Shown: piece after piece, positions 5,903 to 9,286 of the stretch
Position numbering within the stretch: position 1 is the stretch's first letter
How the letters are laid out: the number at the start of each line of letters is the position of its first letter
NCBI GenBank assembly: GCA_017407765.1
Contig: JAFQVZ010000346.1
Location: 1-9,286, forward strand
Source: Clostridia bacterium
GTDB taxonomy: Bacteria; Bacillota; Clostridia; Oscillospirales; Butyricicoccaceae
Reading direction: 5' to 3'
Length of the DNA stretch: 9,286 bases
The notes under the pieces: generated by a model
Seen by the model: the letters and a program-made list of their open reading frames with translations, nothing else
What the model was told of the DNA's origin: nothing
Database searches by the model: none
Translations under genes and position numbers: made by a program

Positions 5903-7237
5903 ATGAATACCAACAGTTTGTTTATCCCTCTGCGCGAAGAAAACCTGACCACGATGAAGATCCGTTATGACTTCAAGACAGGTGCTGTACGCCTGTATGC
6001 AGCCAAAGAGTGGGAGAAAGACCACGACTTTGCAGGATATAATCACAGCTGGTGCATCGACGGCATTTTTACCGAGGATGCAAGATACCTCAATACAAAG
6101 GAAGTATGGGCTCTCTTTGAAAAGTATGAGCTCAAAGACTATCTCAACGAGGTAATCGACCTCATGCGTGCCGGAAAGCATTTCGGCATTGATATCTATT
6201 ATTACGACAAATACGATATCCGCTTTATGATGAACGAGCACTGCCGCAAGCTTGGCCTCCTCAACAAGAGCCATTCCATCATGGCAGGCGGTATCCGCCG
6301 CCACAGCTATGACGAGCCCGAGATCGACGTTATCATCGACGGCCTCAACCTCGGCCGCGGCATGAGCTTTAAGAACATTGCAGGCCATCTTCCCTTCGGA
6401 GGCTGCAAGGCAACCGTCACCATGGACGAGCTCGACCTTGGCAACATGGAGATCATGGGCTTCCTGGCCTTTGCCCTCGACTCATGCCGCGACATGACCG
6501 GCCCCGACATGAACTTCCCCACCGAAATGTCGGATGTAATGATCGAGCAGGGTTATTCGATGCAGTACACCGGCGGCCCCAAGGCCAAGACTGGCGAGAC
6601 CGGCAAGCCCACCGCCTATGGTGTATACCTCGCCCTGCTGGAGGCTGTGAACCTCAACGAGGGCACAAAGAGCCTCAAAGGTAAGACAGCTGCCCTCATG
6701 GGTCTCGGCGCAGTAGGCTGGTATATGGGCGAGCATCTGCTGGACGGCGGTGTTGAGAAGCTTATCATCGCCGATATCAACGAGGCCACGGCCCAGCGCT
6801 TCATAGCCGGGCATCCCGGCCATAACATCGAGATCTGCCCTGTTTCCGAGGTACTCAGGCAGGAGGTCGACATTCTCTCGCCCTGTGCCATCGGCGGCAT
6901 TTTCCACGACGAGAGCATTGCCCAGCTCAGGTGCAAGTATATCTTCGGCTCCTGCAACAACGGCCTCAAGGCATCGTCGCAGGAAGAGGAGATCCGCCTT
7001 GCAAAGCTCATCGACGAGCGCGGCATCGTATATCAGGTAGAATGGTGGCACAATACGGCAGGTGTTATCTGCGGCGCCGAAGAATATCTCTTTGACGGCG
7101 ATGCCGAATCACTCCGCAAAAAGGTCGAGGACATCATCCCCGCAAATACCATTCAGTCGCTGACCGAATCCAAAAAACTGGGCATCACGCCCACCGAGTA
7201 TGTCTATCGCTATTGCGAAGACCTGCTTTACAAATAA
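5903..7237 (+). CDS. Divergent Glu/Leu/Phe/Val dehydrogenase family protein with N-terminal extension
   Basis: The 444-residue protein aligns over residues 128-444 with leucine dehydrogenase-type enzymes, which oxidatively deaminate amino acids with NAD. Key residues are kept: K157 (M-S-F-K, carboxylate binding) and K169 (F-G-G-C-K, catalytic), spaced 12 apart as in leucine dehydrogenase; D202 in G-P-D-M-N; the dinucleotide loop G267-L-G-A-V-G272; an acidic residue after the next strand (I-I-A-D-I-N) favouring NAD over NADP; and S-P-C-A-I-G-G followed by C-N-N-G-L-K and H-N-T-A-G-V-I. Two oddities stand out. C168 replaces the usual Gly just before the catalytic Lys. The conserved core begins about 90 residues later than in typical leucine dehydrogenases (roughly 365 residues), leaving an extra N-terminal region with many aromatic residues. 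Activity seems likely; the substrate is unknown. The start is supported by AAAGGA at 5887-5892. The next gene begins 21 nt after the stop, so they form an operon. Confidence 0.9.
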   Translation: MNTNSLFIPLREENLTTMKIRYDFKTGAVRLYAAKEWEKDHDFAGYNHSWCIDGIFTEDARYLNTKEVWALFEKYELKDYLNEVIDLMRAGKHFGIDIYYYDKYDIRFMMNEHCRKLGLLNKSHSIMAGGIRRHSYDEPEIDVIIDGLNLGRGMSFKNIAGHLPFGGCKATVTMDELDLGNMEIMGFLAFALDSCRDMTGPDMNFPTEMSDVMIEQGYSMQYTGGPKAKTGETGKPTAYGVYLALLEAVNLNEGTKSLKGKTAALMGLGAVGWYMGEHLLDGGVEKLIIADINEATAQRFIAGHPGHNIEICPVSEVLRQEVDILSPCAIGGIFHDESIAQLRCKYIFGSCNNGLKASSQEEEIRLAKLIDERGIVYQVEWWHNTAGVICGAEEYLFDGDAESLRKKVEDIIPANTIQSLTESKKLGITPTEYVYRYCEDLLYK

Positions 7238-7258
7238 TCTTTTCAAGGAGGGCCCCGT

Positions 7259-7627
7259 ATGAACGAAAAAGATATGGAAAACATCCTGGCGAGGCTCAAC
7301 ACCATGGAGGGCATGGTGGTTCCCAAAAACGCCCTGAAGAACAGCTCGGCTCCCGGCGGAATCAAAGCCGCCTTCGACCGCATTGCAGAGGAAGTGGGAA
7401 ACTGCAAAGCTCAGAAGAGCATGCTGGGCGGATTCAGCCTCAAGGGCAGCTTCGGCAGCTGCCAGTGGAGCTGTTCGTGGAGCCCCTTTTCGGGCAGCAA
7501 GGAGCTTATTGACATTAAGATAAGCGGATATGAGCCGTGTGTTCCGCCCTTCGAGCTTAAGAAAGGCTCGGGCAGGGCAAACGCCGACGATATCATTGCC
7601 TTTCTCAAGGCTGCAAGAGATAAATAA
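7259..7627 (+). CDS. 122-residue protein of unknown function, operon partner of the dehydrogenase
   Basis: I do not recognise this protein. It has 122 residues, no signal peptide and no membrane segment. The N-terminal half (about 1-55) looks helical. The middle is Gly/Ser-rich with a compact C68-Q-W-S-C72-S-W motif, and C49 and C94 are the only other cysteines. The C-terminus (103-120) is again probably helical. The four cysteines could bind a metal, but this is speculation. It follows the dehydrogenase by 21 nt, with a strong AAGGAGGG (7245-7252) before the ATG, no promoter between them and a terminator after it, so the two are very likely co-transcribed. Placement suggests a role linked to that enzyme. 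Confidence 0.85.
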   Translation: MNEKDMENILARLNTMEGMVVPKNALKNSSAPGGIKAAFDRIAEEVGNCKAQKSMLGGFSLKGSFGSCQWSCSWSPFSGSKELIDIKISGYEPCVPPFELKKGSGRANADDIIAFLKAARDK

Positions 7628-7632
7628 TCTAT

Positions 7633-7667
7633 AATGATCCCCCGGATATGGCATCCGGGGGATCATT
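7633..7667 (+). terminator. Long hairpin terminator of the dehydrogenase operon
   Basis: A perfect 15-bp stem (7633-7647 with 7653-7667), rich in G and C at the centre, has a 5-nt ATGGC loop and lies 6 nt after the stop codon. The following T run is short (TTTT, then ATC), so termination may depend mainly on the strong stem. Confidence 0.8.
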
Positions 7668-7686
7668 TTATCAAACCGTCTTCTCT

Positions 7687-7714
7687 TTGTCTGAAAGCTA
7701 TGATATCATATTAT
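7687..7714 (+). promoter_or_regulatory. Candidate promoter for the two-gene unit 7745-8711
   Basis: TTGTCT (7687-7692) and TATTAT (7709-7714) are 16 bp apart in an AT-rich stretch. A second -10-like TATAAA lies at 7714-7719. A 10-bp palindrome, ATGATATCAT (7700-7709), sits between the hexamers and could be an operator. This is inferred from sequence alone. Confidence 0.4.
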
Positions 7715-7744
7715 TATAAATTATTTCAAAACGAGGTGCTTGTG

Positions 7745-8098
7745 ATGAATAAGGTTTTGAAATATGTTCTGCCCGGATTTCTGCTTTGCGCGGCGGCATA
7801 TTTATCATTAATGTTTTTCGGGCCTCAGAAGCTTTCGCTCGAGGAGGCTTATGCCGACCCGGAGGTCATGGCTTTTCTGACCGAATCAGGCAGACTGAAT
7901 GAGCTGCCCGTTCCCGAAGAAAAAACCGATGTTTCAGCCGATAAAAAACAGCTTGCCGACAAATATGGCCTCGATATTTCAGCCAGAGATGAAAGGCAGG
8001 ATGAAGGATTTGTCATAGTCGAGTATGACGGCGGCAAAATAACCGATGTTTATTATATCCCGGCTAATGGAGATATAGGAGTTTCGGTAAAAGAGTGA
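7745..8098 (+). CDS. Small membrane-anchored or secreted protein of unknown function
   Basis: I do not recognise this 117-residue protein. Residues 1-26 form a typical N-terminal signal/anchor: positive K3 and K6, then a hydrophobic stretch V-L-P-G-F-L-L-C-A-A-A-Y-L-S-L-M-F-F. C16 is not in a good lipobox context, so a plain membrane anchor or cleaved signal peptide is more likely than a lipoprotein. The remainder, mainly acidic and soluble, would face the outside. It has a charged middle section (about 55-80) and a beta-rich end containing I-V-E-Y-D-G-G-K and D-V-Y-Y-I-P. I chose Met7745 because GAGGTG (7733-7738) is 6 nt upstream. An in-frame Met at 7634 would place the anchor in the middle of the protein and overlap the preceding terminator. 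The following gene begins 37 nt after the stop, so they probably form an operon. Confidence 0.75.
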   Translation: MNKVLKYVLPGFLLCAAAYLSLMFFGPQKLSLEEAYADPEVMAFLTESGRLNELPVPEEKTDVSADKKQLADKYGLDISARDERQDEGFVIVEYDGGKITDVYYIPANGDIGVSVKE

Positions 8099-8135
8099 TT
8101 TTACAGCGCAGATGATCAGAGAGGATTATATCAGT

Positions 8136-8711
8136 ATGACAGAAATTATCATAAAGCCCCATGAGGGCATTGGCGACCTTCGCCTTGGAATGACCCACGA
8201 AGAGATACTCAGCACTCTCGAAAACATGTCGGTCTCGTGGAACAATGGCAAGAAATCGGCCTTCAATGTAGACACCGATATGCCCATCGGAAATCAGACC
8301 GTCAGAAGATACTCTGACAGACACTCTTTTTTCATAGTCACTTATGAAAATGATCGCGCGGTGGAGATCGGCATAGATAACCCCAGGCCTTACCACAAGC
8401 TGTTTGTAACTCTGAATGATATCCCTGTATTCACTGTTCCTGCTTACGATCTTATAAGAATGTTCCGCGGCAGCGATACCATCGAATGTGATTATGAGGA
8501 TGACTTCCTCCTGAGCACTGAATACATCCTTAAAGAAAGCGGCCTGCGCTTCTGGCGTGAGCATGGCTTCCACCCCAAAGAGATCCTTGATCCCGAACTT
8601 ACAGATGGCCTCTCGGTGTCCGAAGATGAAGAATATCCCGAGGACAAATATGTTCTGTTTCAGCAGCTTTTTGAGGACTGTTTCTTTAATATAATCGCCG
8701 TCAGGGCATAA
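8136..8711 (+). CDS. Protein of unknown function with G-I-G-x-L-x-L-G-M motif
   Basis: This 191-residue, acidic, apparently cytoplasmic protein is not one I can name. Near the N-terminus it has I-K-P-H-E-G-I-G-D-L-R-L-G-M-T-H-E-E-I, a pattern seen in many small bacterial proteins where a strand leads into L-G-M-T-x-x-E-V and a helix, as in SmpA/BLIP-like folds and some polymorphic-toxin immunity proteins. Family membership is a guess. The centre (65-110) has alternating strands (F-F-I-V-T-Y-E-N, A-V-E-I-G-I-D), and the C-terminal third is rich in Asp, Glu and aromatic residues. Met8136 is supported by GAGGA (8121-8125) 10 nt upstream; the in-frame Met at 8112 lacks this. It is downstream of the small anchored protein. 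Its stop codon lies inside the base of the terminator stem. Confidence 0.75.
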   Translation: MTEIIIKPHEGIGDLRLGMTHEEILSTLENMSVSWNNGKKSAFNVDTDMPIGNQTVRRYSDRHSFFIVTYENDRAVEIGIDNPRPYHKLFVTLNDIPVFTVPAYDLIRMFRGSDTIECDYEDDFLLSTEYILKESGLRFWREHGFHPKEILDPELTDGLSVSEDEEYPEDKYVLFQQLFEDCFFNIIAVRA

Positions 8712-8753
8712 AAACATATCCCCACCGTGCAACCGGTGGGGATATGTTTTTAT
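8708..8753. terminator. 20-bp perfect hairpin, probably bidirectional terminator
   Basis: Positions 8708-8727 pair without mismatch with 8734-8753 around a TGCAAC loop. The base of the stem has five A on the left and five T on the right, so it can stop transcription from both sides. It includes the stop codon of the gene on the left (8709-8711) and faces the convergent YbaK-like gene on the right. Confidence 0.92.
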
Positions 8754-8772
8754 TGAATGCCTCAAGCACGGC

Positions 8773-8880
8773 GTGAGATCCTTCGATTCCACTGCGTTCC
8801 ACTCAGGATGACAATTTAGTACAGCACTCACTATAGTGTCATTCTGAGCAAGCACGAAGTGCGCTGTCGAAGAATCTCAC
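8773..8880. repeat. 108-bp imperfect palindromic repeat (dispersed non-coding element)
   Basis: The ends GTGAGATCCTTCGA (8773-8786) and TCGAAGAATCTCAC (8867-8880) are complementary at 13 of 14 positions. The inner parts CTCAGGATGACA (8802-8813) and TGTCATTCTGAG (8837-8848) match at 11 of 12. The segments between them differ (15 and 18 nt) and the loop is 23 nt. From general knowledge, GAGATCCTTCGA...CTCAGGATGACA palindromes are scattered in many copies between genes in Firmicutes and other genomes. No reading frame or transposase is present. It lies between two convergent genes, and I see no clear target-site duplication. Confidence 0.8.
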
Positions 8881-8904
8881 ATAAAGACAGATCTATGCAC
8901 CAAA

Positions 8905-8927
8905 GCCTTCCACATCGAGGGGAAGGC
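8905..8927 (-). terminator. Hairpin after the YbaK-like gene, possible weak terminator or repeat remnant
   Basis: GCCTTCC (8905-8911) pairs with GGAAGGC (8921-8927) around a 9-nt loop, 11 nt past the end of the minus-strand gene. Read on the minus strand, the stem is followed by only three T (TTTGG), which is weak for an intrinsic terminator. The sequence also resembles a second clostridial palindrome type (AAAGCCTTCC...GGGGAAGG), so it may be a repeat remnant. Confidence 0.45.
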
Positions 8928-8938
8928 AGATATAGACC

Positions 8939-9286
8939 TTATTTACACACATCTACCCACTCGACAAAGTTCGAGGCATAGCCTTCGAGCTCCGAAGGGG
9001 TCATCTCAACAGCACTATTCGAGCTGCCGCAGGCAGGAAAGACGGTTTCATATCTCTTGAGCGACTCGTCAAGATACACCCTCACGCCGTCATTGACGGC
9101 AAAAGGACACACTCCGCCCACCGCATGGCCGATAAGCTCGGCTGCCTCGTCGTGAGAAAGCATCTTGGCCTTCTTCTGAAACTTATCGCGGTATTTGTGG
9201 TTGTCCACCCTCGCATCGCCTGCCGCGACGATGAGAATAGGCCCGTCGGGCAGCATGAAAGACAGAGTCTTTGCGATCCTTCCGCC
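8939..9286 (-). CDS. YbaK/EbsC-type aminoacyl-tRNA deacylase, C-terminal part (5' end outside window)
   Basis: The minus-strand frame is open to the right edge (G-G-R-I-A-K-T-L-S-F precedes Met9256), so the N-terminus is missing and the internal Met is not the start. The 115 visible residues match the end of YbaK/EbsC proteins: K-T-L-S-F, I-L-I-V-A-A-G-D-A-R-V-D, the G-G-V-C-P-F-A segment, V-Y-L-D-E-S-L, and the near-terminal A-C-G-S-S-N-S-A-V-E-M-T-P-S-E-L. Family members remove wrongly attached amino acids from tRNA, typically Cys or Ala from tRNA-Pro, in the cytoplasm. Whole proteins are about 155-165 residues, so roughly 45 are lacking. It converges with the 8136-8711 gene across the repeat patch and has no operon partner visible here. 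Confidence 0.93.
   Translation of the reverse strand, partial: GGRIAKTLSFMLPDGPILIVAAGDARVDNHKYRDKFQKKAKMLSHDEAAELIGHAVGGVCPFAVNDGVRVYLDESLKRYETVFPACGSSNSAVEMTPSELEGYASNFVEWVDVCK

Noticed and set aside
8064..8855. 263-codon minus-strand open frame across 8136-8711 and the terminator
   Set aside because: It would cross the 20-bp terminator hairpin and enter the palindromic repeat. The sense gene has a ribosome binding site and the terminator at its stop.
8773..8880. CRISPR repeat or tRNA in the non-coding patch
   Set aside because: There is one inverted-repeat unit only, with no evenly spaced direct repeats, and no cloverleaf or anticodon arm could be drawn.

Overview
The window looks like part of a chromosome from an anaerobic Clostridia bacterium, probably a gut or rumen Oscillospiraceae/Ruminococcaceae relative. 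This is an inference from several things: strong AGGAGG-type ribosome binding sites, extended -10 promoters, a moderately high GC content with C-ending codons in most genes, a UPF0597/CyuA cysteine desulfidase, an M42 aminopeptidase, a FliB-like Fe-S protein, and a palindromic repeat of a type common in Firmicutes genomes. No rRNA, tRNA, IS element, phage gene or CRISPR array was seen.

Layout, left to right. (1) Positions 1-596 hold the C-terminal end of a long, acidic, Thr/Val-rich, probably secreted surface protein. It ends at a strong UUCG-loop terminator. (2) Positions 674-1538 are a single-gene unit: a promoter region with repeats, then a 16-cysteine protein resembling the DUF5714 family, then a terminator. 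(3) Positions 1554-4030 hold a cysteine desulfidase-like gene and an M42 metallopeptidase. The peptidase has its own extended -10 promoter, whose -35 overlaps the desulfidase stop codon. (4) Positions 4053-5829 hold a FliB-type cysteine-rich putative lysine N-methylase and a metallophosphoesterase; a 9-bp inverted repeat brackets the phosphoesterase promoter. (5) Positions 5843-7667 are a two-gene operon: an unusual member of the Glu/Leu/Phe/Val dehydrogenase family with an N-terminal extension of about 90 residues, and a 122-residue protein of unknown function. (6) Positions 7687-8753 hold two unrecognised genes, one membrane-anchored and one with a G-I-G-x-L-x-L-G-M motif, closed by a 20-bp perfect hairpin. 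(7) Positions 8773-8927 are a non-coding repeat patch. (8) On the minus strand, the C-terminal part of a YbaK/EbsC-type tRNA-editing protein runs off the right edge.

The genes sit in short, separately terminated units, so this is not one pathway. Several do touch amino-acid catabolism: a peptidase that releases amino acids, a cysteine desulfidase, and an amino-acid dehydrogenase. That fits an amino-acid-fermenting anaerobe. I see no convincing evidence of a wholly new multi-gene system. The best candidates for something undescribed are the divergent dehydrogenase with its small Cys/Trp-rich partner, the DUF5714-like protein beside the desulfidase, and the two-gene unit at 7745-8711.
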